Positions 20,504 through 32,716 of a DNA stretch of 64,000 nt are shown piece by piece (position 1 is the stretch's first letter; every line of letters starts with the position of its first letter). The notes below the pieces were generated by a model that saw only the letters and a list, made by a program, of their open reading frames with translations, ran no database searches and was not told where the DNA came from. Both the position numbers and the translations under genes were made by a program. Origin of the DNA: Diphasiastrum complanatum (taxonomy: Eukaryota; Streptophyta; Lycopodiopsida; Lycopodiales; Lycopodiaceae); contig CM055102.1 of assembly GCA_029204225.1 (NCBI GenBank), positions 34,034,585-34,098,584 on the forward strand, given 5' to 3'.

Positions 20504-23500
20504 AACAATCTTCCTCTTCCCATAAAGTACTTCACAAGCAATTTAAAAGAAAAACCCTTGAAGGTACCGAAGTTTGGGGAGATTTATTACAAGCCAATGT
20601 CACTCTTCCCTTCCATGTCCTCTGGAAGCATGCTGGACAATGGAAACAACACATACAATCCAAGACCACCACCACTACTGATGAGTTGCCTGAAATGCCC
20701 TTAGATCTAACCAATCCACTCAGCGAACGAGGCAACATCAAAATCCCAGCTACCCATCATCAATCTCGTGAAGTTTTAGCAGTACTAGATGGAGGTTCCG
20801 GGGTTTATATCATTTCCACATCCCTCATGATGGAATGGAATCTGAGAGACAAGCTAGCCAAACCTACTTGTCAGCTTCAAATGGTTGATCAAAGTGTGGT
20901 CCGACCTACCGGTTTCCTTCCGCACGTGCTAATCAAAGCAGGAGGTGTCAAATTTTATGTTCACCTTGTAGTACTTGATATTCCCAATAATGCCTATTCT
21001 TATGAATTACTACTTGGTCGTCCGTGGCTCACCAATGCACGAGTCGTTCATGACTAGAGCAAAGGCCGAGTCACTTTTGGTAATCGTGACAATTTTGTCA
21101 CAATTGACTCAACGGGTAAACTCAAACCTGCACGCATACATGACGAGGGATCCTCAACCACCAACTCAGTATTTGAGCCATACCAGTCCAGCCACGAAAA
21201 AGGTCATTATATTAAATCTACTGATATCATAAACTGGAGTCACAGTCTAGCTACCATTGATTGTGTGAATGCCGATTACTGTGCTCAACATCAGGATAAT
21301 TGTACCTCTCCACACCCGATCAATCATGACCAATTACCTGTTCTGGATACACCCATCATCAATATCAATTTTGTTGATATTCTTCCACACCATGATGAGC
21401 TACTAAATGTTGCATGGCTACCTACTAATGAATCAGACGATTCATTGATGACGAGAACGTTTTACAAATTCAGAATTGCCCAGAAGATATGGACATTTCT
21501 GATATTCAGATCCTCAACTATATGGAAGCACTTCCCCCGAAGACCTATCCGCAACATGCTTCCAAGGTGGAATCAGTTGCCAAGGTTGCAAGTGAAAAAC
21601 CTGAGACAAAATTTTACCGTCCCAAATGCCCACACTATCCATGATATCTCTGTGAGGAGGAGACTATATTTCAAATTGATGACGAGATCTTCCATGACAT
21701 ACCAACTCTCTCCACCACCAAAACCTCAACTACGTGGTCATACTATGAAAGAGAAAATGAAAAAACCACTTCAAATTCAATCGTCGGGTGACCTCACAAC
21801 TGTTCGGGAAGTTCCTGAGATTGCCTATAGCCCTACACCCATCCCCGAAAGGGCACCATCTTGGCAAGATAAAGGAAAGGCCCCCCTCAAATCTCCAGCC
21901 CATGATGTCCCTGCATACTTTAAGGACTATACGATCGAGGATGTCACAATCAAATTACCCCAAGCTCAACGTGAGCCCACTGGTAATTCACCCTAGGAAG
22001 GCCCTGCACAAACCATAACCCTTTCTCTGAGTGAGCCAAATGAAACCAACGAATATCTTGTCCACATCGGAGCTCATCTCAATCGCGAACAACGAAGACG
22101 GCTTGAAAAGCTCCTGCAAAAATATCAACATATCTTTGCCTGGACCTATAGAGACATGAAAGGCATCTCACCCCAAGTAGTTGTGCATCGTATCCCACTT
22201 AAACTGGGTGCGCGGCCCACTGCGAGTCATCCGTACAGATGCAATCCCATCTATAAGGCCAAGATCAAAGAAGAATTACAACGCCTTTTAGATGTGGGAT
22301 TTATATATGAAATTGAACATATTGAGTGGGTCTCCCCAATTGTCATCATCCCCAAGAAAAATGAAAAACTTCGGATCTGTGTCGATTTTAAGAAACTTCA
22401 CGCCGTCACTGAACGTGATCATTTTCCATTACCTTTCGGAGAATCCATCTTAGAAAATCTAACAGGAGATGAGGCTTACTCCTTCTTAGATGGCTTTAGC
22501 GGAAGAGCAGTAAATCAAGCACCAGACCTTCCCAGAGTAGCAGCTGCGCATATCGAGACAGAACCAAAACCATAATATGATCCAAATCGCTGAAGAAGAT
22601 CAACACAAAACCGCCTTTGCCACATAATGGAAAACCTTCTGCTGGAAAGTCATGCCTTTTGGGCTCTGCAATACTCCTAGCACCTTCCAACGTGTTATGC
22701 AAGCGGCCTTTTCTCGGCAGATGGGCGATACCTTAGAAGTTTACTTGGACGATTTAGGAGCATATTTCAAAGAAATACATCATCTGTCTATGCTCAAAAA
22801 AAATTTTATCCAATGTCAACGCTTCGGTATCTCTCTTAATCCTGAAAAATGCCATATTTGGGTAACCCATGGTATTGTAATAAGACATATCATGGTATTG
22901 TAATAAGACATATTATCTCACGAAATGGCATTGCCACTGATCCTAAAAAGATCCTTATCATTCAAAATCTACCGGAACCGTGTACGATACGTGAAGTTTA
23001 CTCCTTCCTTGGCCATGCCAACTACTATCGGTGCTTTATTTTTTATTTCGCTAACAAAGCACGCTTAATTTACAAAGTAGTTGTAGTTCCCAAATGGACG
23101 GATGAACAATGCGTCGCCTTCAATCAACTCAAAGAAGCCCTTACCAAAGCACCTATCCTCCGGGCACCTGATTATTCTAAAGAATTCCATGTGCATATCG
23201 ATGCATCCAAGTATGCCATTGGAGTAGTGCTTACCCAACCGAGAGAATTAAAAAAGGATTACCCAATCCGTTTTCTTAGTCGACAATTGATACTTGTTGA
23301 GGTCAATTATACAACCACCGAATGCAAAGCCTTGGCAATGGTATATGCGGTTCAGAAGTTTCGCCATTATCTTCTAGGAAAAATCTTTGCATTCTTCACT
23401 GATCATCAAGCACTGTTGTATCTCATCAACAAGACCTGCACCACAGGCCGTATTACTAGATGGATCCTATTATTGAGAGAATTTGAATTTAGGATCGTGG

Positions 23501-24521
23501 TTCATAAGGGAGTTCAACATTTTTTAGCAGATCATCTATCCCGAATCCCTAACCTTCCTACCCTTGATCAAGGCATCAATGATGATTTACCAGATGCAAT
23601 CATTTTCCAAGTTGACTCTACACCTGTATGGGCTAAGGAAATTACCGAATATTTAACTTCAGGGCAGATGGATCCTTCCTTCTCTAAACCCGAACAACGA
23701 GCGTTGGTCCTCAAAACTAAACCTTATACGTTACTTGCAAGACAACTCTACAAGCAAGGGTTAGATGGAATTATCCAACGATGTCTTACTGAAGGAGAAA
23801 TCCCCGCTGTAATTTTCCTCACTCATGAAGGTATTGGTGCCAACCATTTCTCTTCTAAAACAACTGCTAAGAAAATTCTCTTGGACGGTTTCTGGTGGCC
23901 AACACTCTTCAAGGATACCACAGTTACACTAAGGCTTGTGATGTCTGCCAATGCACAAAACACTTTCAAAAAATAGACTACATGTCTTTACACCCTGTAA
24001 CCAATGATCAAGCTTTCCAGAAATGGGAAATTGATTATGTCGGACCTATTAGTCATGCTGCTTGACACACACAATCTCGTTACATCATAGTAGCTACGGA
24101 CTACTGCACCAAATGGGCTGAAGCAAGAGCTGTTTGCAATTCTGACGCTCATTCCACCACCAAATTTCTCTATGAACAGGTTATAGTTCGGTTCGGATGT
24201 CCTCTAGAGCTTATCAGTGATAGGGGAACACATTTTCTTAACTCTGTCATAGCAGATCTTCTTTCCAAATTTTTTGTGGTAAATCGCAAAAGTTCCCCAT
24301 ACTATCCACGCTGCAATGGCCTGGAAGAATCCACCAATAAAATCCTATGTGGCATTCTCGCCAAAACCGTTGAATCTAGCCGATCTGATTGGAAACTCAA
24401 ACTCCATGCTGCTCTATGGGCTTATCGCACTACTCCGAAACGAGCTACAGGCTTAACCCCCTTCCAGCTTACATATGGTCAAGAAGCCGTTATGCCTATG
24501 GAAATCCATATTTCCTCCCTT
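19280..24521 (+). pseudogene. Ty3-gypsy gag-pol, broken
   Basis: A nearly complete polyprotein with its N-terminus missing. Order: gag (19.3-20.4 kb, Cys-rich blocks at about 19.76 and 20.15 kb); protease at about 20.78 kb with VLDGGSG; linker; reverse transcriptase (22.1-22.9 kb: PIVIIPKKNEKLRICVDFKK, MPFGLCNTPSTFQ, catalytic YLDD); RNase H (23.1-23.6 kb: HIDASKYAIG, TTTECKALAMVYA); integrase (THEG...H and CDVC zinc finger, IDYVGP, SDRGTHF, NGLEES). Defects: TGA at 19646-19648, TAG at 21055-21057 (expected HDWSKGR), a frame change near 21.43 kb, a 67-bp insertion at 22504-22570, a 23-bp duplication at 22868-22913, a frame change near 23.93 kb and a stop near 24.06 kb. It ends abruptly in the integrase C-terminal region. 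Family certain, activity excluded. Confidence 0.93.
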
Positions 24522-24815
24522 CCATATCTGATGAAGAAAACTCTTTTTTTTTTTTTTTTGACATTTTTCTTCTGAAACAGAATTTGTGGAGGCCAAAAAT
24601 GAATCTCTGTAAGAAAGGGGCCAGGAGAATTCTATCCGAGATGATGGGAAAACATTTTGTCTGAAACTAATGACTTTTGTGGTTTTCTCATAGAAGATTG
24701 ATCTGATAGTATCTTGATGGGTGGAACAACAAATCACAACAAAAAATGGTGTCAAAATGGCATACAAATAATAAAAAGGGATAAGAAAAAAAAAATAAAC
24801 AATAGAGAAAAAGCA
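24522..24815 (-). other. 3' non-coding end of the minus-strand gypsy copy, with A16 tract
   Basis: Lies between the plus-strand integrase break (24521) and the stop codon of the minus-strand pol (24816-24818). On the minus strand it is T-rich and then contains a run of 16 A at 24559-24544. No LTR termini recognised. Confidence 0.55.
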
Positions 24816-26675
24816 ACTAATACATATCAAGATAAAAGCAGGGTTCATTGTACTTTCTCAGTCGACTCCCATTGACCACAGTGTCGAAGACATCCCCTTG
24901 AAGGGTTTGAAGTTGAACATATCCAAAGGCAAAGATTTTTTTTATGATGTAAGGTCTTTGGCCTGAAAATTTCAGTTTGCCTTTGAAGACTTTGGCCTAG
25001 TATAGCAGGACCTTATCACCCACCTGGAAATCTCTAAGTTTCAATGATCGATCATGCCATGCTTTTTGTCGTCGTTTGTGGACTTGTTGAGCATGGATGC
25101 TGATCCGTCGTATTTCACAGAGTTGCTCCAGATGGAATAACCTATTTGCTAGATTCTGAGGAGTTTTGAGCTCAAGGTTGTAGGCTACTCGAAGGGAGGG
25201 AATATGGAATTCCATAGGCATAATGGCTTCTTGACCATATGTGAGCTGGAAGGGGGTTAAGCCTGTAGCTCGTTTCGAGGTAGTGCGATAAGCCCATAGA
25301 GCAGCATGGAGTTTGAGTTTCCAATCAGATCGGCTGGATTCAACGGTTTTGGCGAGAATGCCACATAGGATTTTATTGGTGGATTCTTCCTGGCCATTGC
25401 AGCGTGGATAGTATGGGGAACTTTTGCGATGTACCACAAAAAATTTGGAAAGAAGATCTGCTATGACAGAGTTAAAGAAATGTGTTCCCCTATCACTGAT
25501 AAGCTCTAGAGGACATCCGAACCGAACTATAACCTGTTCATAGAGAAATTTGGTGGTGGAATGAGTGTCAGCATTGCAAACAGCTCTTGCTTCAGCCCAT
25601 TTGGTGCAGTAGTCCATAGCTACTATGATGTAACGAGATTGTGTGTGTCGAGCAGCATGACTAATAGGTCCGACATAATCAATTCCCCATTTCTGGAAAG
25701 CTTGATCAGTGGTTACAGGGTGTAAAGGCATGTAGTCTGTTTTTTGAAAGCGTTTTGTGCATTGGCAGACATCACAAGCCTTAGTGTAACTGTGGTATCC
25801 TTGAAGAGTGTTGGCCACCAAAAACCGTCCAAGAGGATTTTCTTAGCAGTTGTTTCATAAGAGAAATGGTTGGCACCAATACCTTCATGAGTGAGGGAAA
25901 TTACAGAGGGGATTTCTCCTTCAATAAGACATCGTCGGATAATTTCATCTAACCCTTGCTTGTAGAGTTATCTTACAATTAACGTATAAGGTTTAGTTTT
26001 GAGGACCAACGCTCGTTGTTCGGGTTTAGAGAAGGAAGGATCCATCTGCCCTTAAGTTAAATATTCGGTAAATTCCTTAGCCCATACAGGTGTAGAGTCA
26101 ACTTGGAAAAGGATTGCATCTGGTAAATCATCATTGATGTCTTGATCAGGGGTAGGAAGGTTAGGGATTTGGGATAGATGATCTACTAAAAAATGCTGAA
26201 CTCCCTTACGAACCACGATCCTAAACTCAAATTCTCTCAATAATAGGATCCATCTAGTAATACGGCCTGTGGTGCAGGTCTTGTTGATGAGATACAATAG
26301 TGCTTGATGATCAGTGAAGAATGCAAATATTTTTCCTAAAAGACAATGGCAAAACTTCTGAACCGCATATACCATTGCCAAGGCTTTGCATTCGGTGGTG
26401 GTATAATTGACCTCAGCAAGTATCAATTGTCGACTAAGAAAACAGATTGGGTAATCTTTTTTTAATTCTCCCGGTTGGGTGAGCACAGCTCCAATGGCAT
26501 ACTTGGATGCATCGGTATGCACATGGAATTCTTTAGAATAATCAGGTGCCCGGAGGATGGGTGCTTTGTTAAGGGCTTCTTTGAGTTGATTGAAGGCGAT
26601 GCATTGTTCATCTGTCCACTTGGGAACTACAACTACTTTGTAGACTAAGCGGGCTTTGTTAGCAAAATCGAAAAT
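24816..26675 (-). pseudogene. Gypsy RNase H-integrase fragment, inverted second copy
   Basis: A second copy of the same gypsy family, opposite in orientation to and tail-to-tail with 19280-24521. It starts (5'-truncated) just before RNase H at about 26675. RNase H is open at 26522-26052. After several stops the integrase is open for 274 aa at 25821-24997 with CDVC, IDYVGP, SDRGTHF and NGQEES in place. A TAG then interrupts LLY-AKVFKGKLKFSGQ (a Trp codon is expected), and the C-terminal tail ends at 24818. It keeps the true C-terminus of pol, which the plus copy has lost. Confidence 0.9.
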
Positions 26676-27754
26676 GAATGTCGGTTTGTGACCCTATGAA
26701 CATCTTCATTTGTTTGTTCGAAGTTGCGGTTTGTGGTTTACTGCAATCTACGGTCTATTGGTCTTTGTCGTCACTGTCGTTTGTGTAAGCAGCGATCCAG
26801 TTGCGGTAGCAATAGTTTGTGTTTTGTGGTTCATAAGCTAACGAAGCTTTGTGGGTGGAAACCTTAAGTTTTTTCAACATATTTAGTCTACAAAATGGAA
26901 TACGAAGAAACACATCAAGTGTACATCGACCAAACATGTAACCTGCGACGTCAATTACAACAACATGCAACATTGTCGCCTAAAAAATGAAAAAACACTA
27001 TTGTGTAGATCGATCTTTTCATGTTGAGATTTTAGATGTTGTTGAAGATAGGAAAGTGGCTAATAGAATTGAAAAGTTTTATGTTCAACATTACAAATCA
27101 ACTAGCAAGCATGGTTACAACAAACTAAATTGTAATCCTTTAAATTCAAGCATTTGAAGAGACACAACTTTTTGTAATTCTCCTTAGGCTATGTTTATTT
27201 TTTAATCTCACATGTCTTTGGAATATATTTGCTAATTTAGGTTTTGGTTTGCTTATTTTAGGTTTTGGTTTTCTTTTCTACTATATGTTGCAAGCAGTTT
27301 GTTTGTTCAAAGTTGTAATTGTGACAATTTTAGATCATTTTCCTTTTTTGAATCTTTTAGCCTCGTTGATTATTGTTGCGAACTTTATTATGTGTCACTA
27401 GATCGTTTATTGAACTCAATGTAAGGCTAAAGTATCTAGTTTGCTTGAGGTTTGTAGGATTGCTGCTTTTTTGTTGGGAATGATATTAGTCAAAGTATTT
27501 TTGTTGGCTTATGGATCTGGAACATTGACCAATCTATCCCCTCTAACTACCTACTTCATGGAGGAGAAAAGGCCATCTATGGTATTTCCTTGGATGAAAA
27601 TGATGACCTTTGTTTAGTAAGGGTTGAATCCCCAGTAATAAGAAGAAAGTTCATCCCCTTTTAACTTTGCTTGTGGCAAGCTATTGCACCGATTTGCTAC
27701 ACACTAAGGTGTCACACCTAGGAGATTTCAAACATTAAATTGAGTTCTATTTAT
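26676..27754 (+). other. No recognisable gene
   Basis: A/T-rich sequence with a somewhat G/T-rich, CpG-containing first 200 bases (GAAGTTGCGGTTTGTGG-like). Only short frames occur, such as a 72-aa minus frame at 26755-26973 with no known motif. Confidence 0.6.
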
Positions 27755-28517
27755 TTATATATTTATTTTTCTAAAATGCAATCTTTGATTCTTTTTTTTT
27801 TCAACGATTTGAATATCATTTGTTATGACCAAGCTTCTCATGGTATACCTATCAATCACCTTATTTTGTTCTTTGTTTCTAGAAAGTTTAAATCTTGCAA
27901 AGCTATAAAAGTTTTAGAATTGTGGCCTCTTCTTCTTTGGGAAAAGTATTGAACTGCCTTGAAGCTTTTATGTGGTTTGTTGAAGTTCAAAATTTTTCTC
28001 TTGGCTTGAGATGAAGTTTTCTTTTTCTTTTCAATGATGGTATTGTCCCTTAAAAATATCGGGTCCAACTCTTGTGGAATTTCATTAGAGTTTTTCTTAA
28101 GGCTTTTTTAAGTTGAACTTGAAGGTATTTCACAGTATCGCATTATGTCAAAGAGAGTGTTGTGCTATAAGAAGTCATTTTGTCAAATATGATGCTACCT
28201 TGTGCAAGTTACAAGACTTTGAGGTGAAGTTTTGTACTCAAGTGCAATGAAGTTTGGCACGCGTTCAAATCACAATTCGACAATATTAACCTTTCTATGA
28301 AGTTTCAAACCTTTATTATAAACTTCAATTTTCATTAAGAGAGTTGGTCTAGATTGGCAATGAAGTTGAAGGACCTCAAGGTGCTCCAGGATTGAAGAAC
28401 ATGCTGGTGATTCAAAAGGTGGATTCCATTCTTTGCCACAATTATCGAGAGCGGCTCACTACGGGAATCAATTTCCTTGTACTTTTTTAATCGTTATGCA
28501 TGGGGGATTGTGTGGTA
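27755..28517 (+). repeat. Dispersed repeat F, copy 1
   Basis: Matches 38090-38838 in direct orientation. Both begin at TATATATTTATTTTTC and end at GCATGGGGGA followed by TGTG. A purine run then TG would suit the polypurine tract and LTR start of a plus-strand retroelement, but the flanks beyond that point differ. No coding domain recognised; the frames are short and Phe/Leu-rich. Confidence 0.8.
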
Positions 28518-29147
28518 GAGATGTCTTGATTTATTTGACAATGGGTCCTCATGTAACGTTATTAACTCCTCTTTAATTAAATGGTTAAGAGTGAGCACAT
28601 AATTATCCATCTACCAGAACATGGTAGAAAGGCTGATGGAAAGGGTGCGGAAGTGTGGGATGTCAGGGTTGTGGATATGCCTCTGACCATTCAGATCTAT
28701 ATTGAGGAGCTAGATTTTGGCTCGTTTCAATGTGGTGCTTGAAATCTATTGGCATGCGGCTAAAAAATTTGATACTCATGTATAATGCACAAGGAACATA
28801 TTCAAACCTGCATTTGAGAATAAACTCCCTATTTTGATGTTTTGGAATCAAATCATTCACCAATTTTTAAACTAACTCAAGAATTGTTGCCTTGTGCAAT
28901 GTTAAGCCATCTACACCTTAGATGCTCTCAAAAAGTCCGTTGCCTAAGAGTATGAATAGAAAATCACAACTCCAAAAAATAGATAATTCACAAAGAATTT
29001 AGATCTCCGAGCTTTCTTGCTTCCAAAACATGTGTATGACACCAAACTTGGTGATCATGACCAGCTTCACCACTGAGAGGCTAGAGCACTAGCTCTCTCC
29101 AAAATTGATCCAAACCTGATCATAACATGCATTTCTATCAATCCTAA
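28518..29147 (+). other. No recognisable gene; possible internal retroelement sequence
   Basis: Lies to the left of a minus-strand PBS and would therefore be the leader and gag-start region of that element. A 66-aa minus frame at 28663-28863 is the only open stretch and shows no known motif. Confidence 0.45.
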
Positions 29148-29812
29148 GCTCTGATACCATGTGAAATAAAATGATAATGAAAATATCTATTTGATTGATC
29201 TATGACCCAAGTCATAGCACAAACAATTTTACACATTGTTAGGCAAGAACACTTGCAAAATTGCATGAAATGTAGATATAATCAACATGAATGTCATAAC
29301 CCTAAAATGAAACATAAATAAAACTTTAGATTTGATCCATAACAATTCAGGAGCAGGCTGAAATGATTCATAACTCATAGTTATGCATAAATTATCATAC
29401 TATCTACAATCTAGCACAATCTCACAAGAAGAGAGAGAGAAGAGATAGAAAAATAGAGGGTGCCACCTCAAGAGCAAAGAAACTCTTCCATACTCAATAT
29501 AAAATATGTACAAACACCTTATAGTAGTGAGGCTTCTCTAATGTGATTTGGCCCAAATGAATCTTGGCCACACTCTCAATATGCAAATCCATCTCCCTCC
29601 TTGACCAAGATCAATGGTAATGTGATAATCTTGACCGATTTCAAGGGTCTTTGTTTCTCCTACACTTTGGACCAATAAGGGACAATGGTTTATGCCTCCC
29701 TTGACATTTATACATGTGCTAAAAATGTGGGAAACTTTAAATGAGCAATTAGAACTCACCTCATGGTTTTAGGCCTCAAAATAGTCAAGTTGCAATTTAC
29801 TATTTTTTCACA
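29148..29812 (-). repeat. Candidate 653-bp LTR with adjacent PBS
   Basis: The minus strand reads LTR end then TGGTATCAGAGC (29159-29148). The LTR would be 29160-29812, bounded on the plus strand by TGTGAAA and TTTCACA, a 7-bp terminal inverted repeat of the TG...CA type. No second LTR was found in the window, so this is a truncated element or lone 5' end. Confidence 0.65.
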
Positions 29813-30401
29813 TATGCATGTCTATAGTACAATAAAAATTGCATGAAAAGAAATGCATAGAAATAAAGCAACAAGTACCTACAATCAAAATTGCAACATG
29901 CAACCATTTTTTTTTATTGTCCCTCTCTTTGTCTGAACTATTGGACCGATGGACTAGTACCTAATTGAAGCCCTAACCAATATTGAGCTTGTAATTATGA
30001 TTTTATTTTATATAGTTGCTTATGAGGGTTGTGTGGGAGTTGCTTTTGTTGTTTTCTTTTTATGATCTTGTTAATTTATGGGAATGTTGAATTTTGTTAT
30101 TGATTTTGTGACTTGGTGTTAGAGCCTTGATTGCCAGAAGAATCATCATTGGTGAAATAGTTTCAAGGGTCCAAACAGTGGTGGGATTTGGAATGGAGGT
30201 CTTCAAGCAATTAGGTTGAATTCAAAAAGAGAAAGTGGATCAGGGGCCTAATTGGACCATTATAAGGACAAGGAAGTGCAGCATTGGAGTGTTTCACCAA
30301 TTTGGATTCATTTTTGGCATTTTAGGAAGAATCACGGGTGGGCCTAAGACGCCAAAATGGGATGGTGATACCTCAGGAACTGATGTAATTAACAATGTAA
30401 A
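29813..30401 (+). other. No clear gene; 50-bp transposon motif at its end
   Basis: Mostly featureless. At about 30350-30400 it carries GGGATGGTGATACC and GATGTAATTAACAA, which match the 3' non-coding region of the transposase-like repeats (1102-1150, 46585-46630, 62675-62723). It abuts the partial OMT copy. Confidence 0.55.
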
Positions 30402-30488
30402 TGCGAAGATAGTATTCCAAATTATTAGATGGCCTTCCAATGCATACTCATCAATATCAAACACAGAAAACCCAATAATAGATTCCAT
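30402..30488 (-). pseudogene. O-methyltransferase exon 1 start, truncated copy
   Basis: The minus-strand start at 30488 gives the first 29-30 residues of the OMT at 60052 with three substitutions (for example IIGFSVFDIDEYALEGHLII). Homology then stops within the dimerisation-domain helix at about 30402 and is replaced by the transposon-like motif. Upstream (30489 to about 32455) it is also homologous to the OMT 5' flank. Only a fragment of the N-terminal dimerisation domain remains, so no enzyme can be made. Confidence 0.92.
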
Positions 30489-31595
30489 GTTTTCTAACTG
30501 TAAAAGATCACTATGAAAGCAAATATATCGAAGTCGTGAAAATCAAAATGGACAAGTACGTCCTCAGCTATTAACTGCCCGATACGCTAGAACTAGTGCT
30601 CGTGTACAAACGCTAGATCAATACTTAACAAAAGCGAATGGTTAACTCCTGATAAGAAAGAGGTTATGAATTTCCAGCCCATATTGATCAGCCAAGGCTA
30701 ATAATATCTTCACCAAAATGCCTAAGCAACATAAGGAACAGGCCAGGATGCTTCACTAATCGATGTTTAAGTCAAGCTACTCTTTTCTTCCAACTGTTGG
30801 TCATCTGTTGTGCTATTTACACTCTCATAATTAGCACAACTCATGAAGATCCTTCATTGAAAAGCCTCAAGCATATCCTTTATTGAATAGAAGATATTCT
30901 TTAGTAAGTGATGCATGATTTTGGACATTAAAATAATGATCAACTTGACTACTCTCAGGTGAAAATAGTCGTTAGAATTTATAGAGCCCAAAACCATTAT
31001 TATTCTAAATAGATGAAGGTGGCCTACTCTTTAGACCCATCAAAGCTAACTAGTGATATTTATATATATGTCCTTAAAAATAGTACACTTCTAATTTAAG
31101 CTTGCATATGATAATAATTCATGGACAATTGCCTATGGTTAGGAAATTTACCTGATCAAGGTAGGTTTACAACCCTAACACCCTCGACCCATGTGAGACT
31201 TTCAATATGACAATGCTATTTGATTCACCATAAGTCAACAATTAGAGTTGCCAAGTTCTTACTTAAGACTGCCTACTGGTTGTCTAAAAAGCACCAATGA
31301 ACTTCGTTGTTGAGCATAGGTTTTTTCGTTGGTGTTGTGCACATAACATAACACTAGCCTAAGGACTAGTGGTCTAAATTGATGTATACTAAATGTTGGT
31401 AAGTTAGAATGAGTAGTAGAATGATATGTTGCATGAAGTTGTAGTTGGGTGGTCAATAGTAGTAGTTCAAACAAGCTAAACCTTAAATATTTCAACTGTA
31501 GATTAACATATAGTTTGAAAAAGAAAATATAACATTCCAAGATTTAGTACCACAATCTTCAATCAACACAATAAAATGAGGGGCCTAGACATTAA

Positions 31596-32129
31596 CATGG
31601 ATGACCTCTCAAATAAATACCAACTTGGAATTCAATTACTATTTCCTTGATTTACCTACATACACAATGATTTCAATTTGACATCAATAGGGCCGGACTA
31701 CAAAACTCTTATGTGCCACTGTAGTCATGAGGATAAGAAAACTGACACATTGAAAATGACATACTTGATAGACCATTGAATATGATAGCAATTTCATGAG
31801 TATGCATTACAAGATCAAAAAATCGATTGCAATCACAAAACCACTATGAGTAAGATCATTAGCATGGATGACCTCTCAAATAAATACCAACCTGGAATTC
31901 AATTACTATCCCCTTGATTTACCTACATACACAATGATTTCAATTTGACATCAATAGGCCCGGACTACAAAACGCTTATGTGCCATTAATCATGAAGATA
32001 AGAAAAATGACACATTAAAAATGACATACTTGATAGACCATTGAATATGATAGCGATTTCATGAGTATGCACTACAAGATTAAAAAATTGATTGCAATCA
32101 CAAAACCACTATGAGTAAGATCATTTATT
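31596..32129 (+). repeat. 267-bp tandem duplication
   Basis: Two units, 31596-31862 and 31863-32129, each starting CATGGATGACCTCTCAAAT. The OMT locus has a single unit, so the doubling is specific to this copy. Confidence 0.9.
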
Positions 32130-32628
32130 AAAAGCATCTACTTCTCAATCTCTATATATCTAATAGTTTACATAGTGTACAGATATAAGGGCAAGGCTGC
32201 GTTGGAATTTGATTCCACTCCAAGACCCTCTTGCCACAACCGATAGGAATATATTAACTCTTCAATAGACAAGAACTTGCAATTTTTTATTGCAATCTTG
32301 AAGCAAGATTTTGGGCTTTACATTTTTACATGTATTCTTACATATTGGGCTTAAAGACATTCTACATGCGATCTTACATTTTGGGCTTCACATTTTACAT
32401 GTAATCTCACGCATTGACTTCACGTTGGATGTTATGAGCAAAACAAGTATAAAGAATCTCTTATGCTGCCAATGTATCATTTTTGAAGTTTCAAATTCTT
32501 GAGAAGTGTGAGAAGCACCAACCTGCATGGTAGACACTAACGACTCTTGTGAAGTGGTCATGCTTGCTTTTGAAGAAGTTAAAATTCATATCCAATTCTA
32601 TCTATATCATTACATGATTATCTGTACA

Positions 32629-32716
32629 ATGCTTCTTGGTTTCCAAGGGGAGGTTCGAACCTGGGACCAAAGAAACTTTGGATGCCAAGCTAACCAGTTG
32701 AGCCAACCCCGTTGGG
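32629..32716 (-). mobile_element. tRNA-derived short retroposon (SINE-like)
   Basis: The minus strand reads like a tRNA: an A-box-like TGGCTCAACTGG, a CCAAAGTTTCTTTGG arm and a B-box-like GGTTCGAACCT, closed by GGGG and CCCC. About 20 further bases follow. The 88-bp insert is bounded by perfect 14-bp direct repeats, TGATTATCTGTACA at 32615-32628 and 32717-32730, the signature of LINE-type retroposition. It is not an intact tRNA: there is no canonical 17-nt anticodon arm. A related unit lies at 39877-39945. Confidence 0.75.

Larger units (their letters stand above)
30402..32455 (-). repeat. Inverted copy of the OMT upstream region
   Basis: Pairs with 58281-60138 in opposite orientation (start codons sum to 90,540). 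The outer end is at GCAAAACAAGTATAAAG, which in the other copy lies directly next to a (CT)n tract. This copy is longer because of a 267-bp internal tandem duplication. Confidence 0.9.

Noticed and set aside
30113-30127. TTGGTGTTAGAGCC as a primer binding site
   Set aside because: Two mismatches to the initiator-tRNA PBS, no LTR end before it and no gag after it.
32629-32716. Functional tRNA gene
   Set aside because: Anticodon arm and acceptor stem do not fit a standard tRNA, and target duplications show an inserted retroposon.
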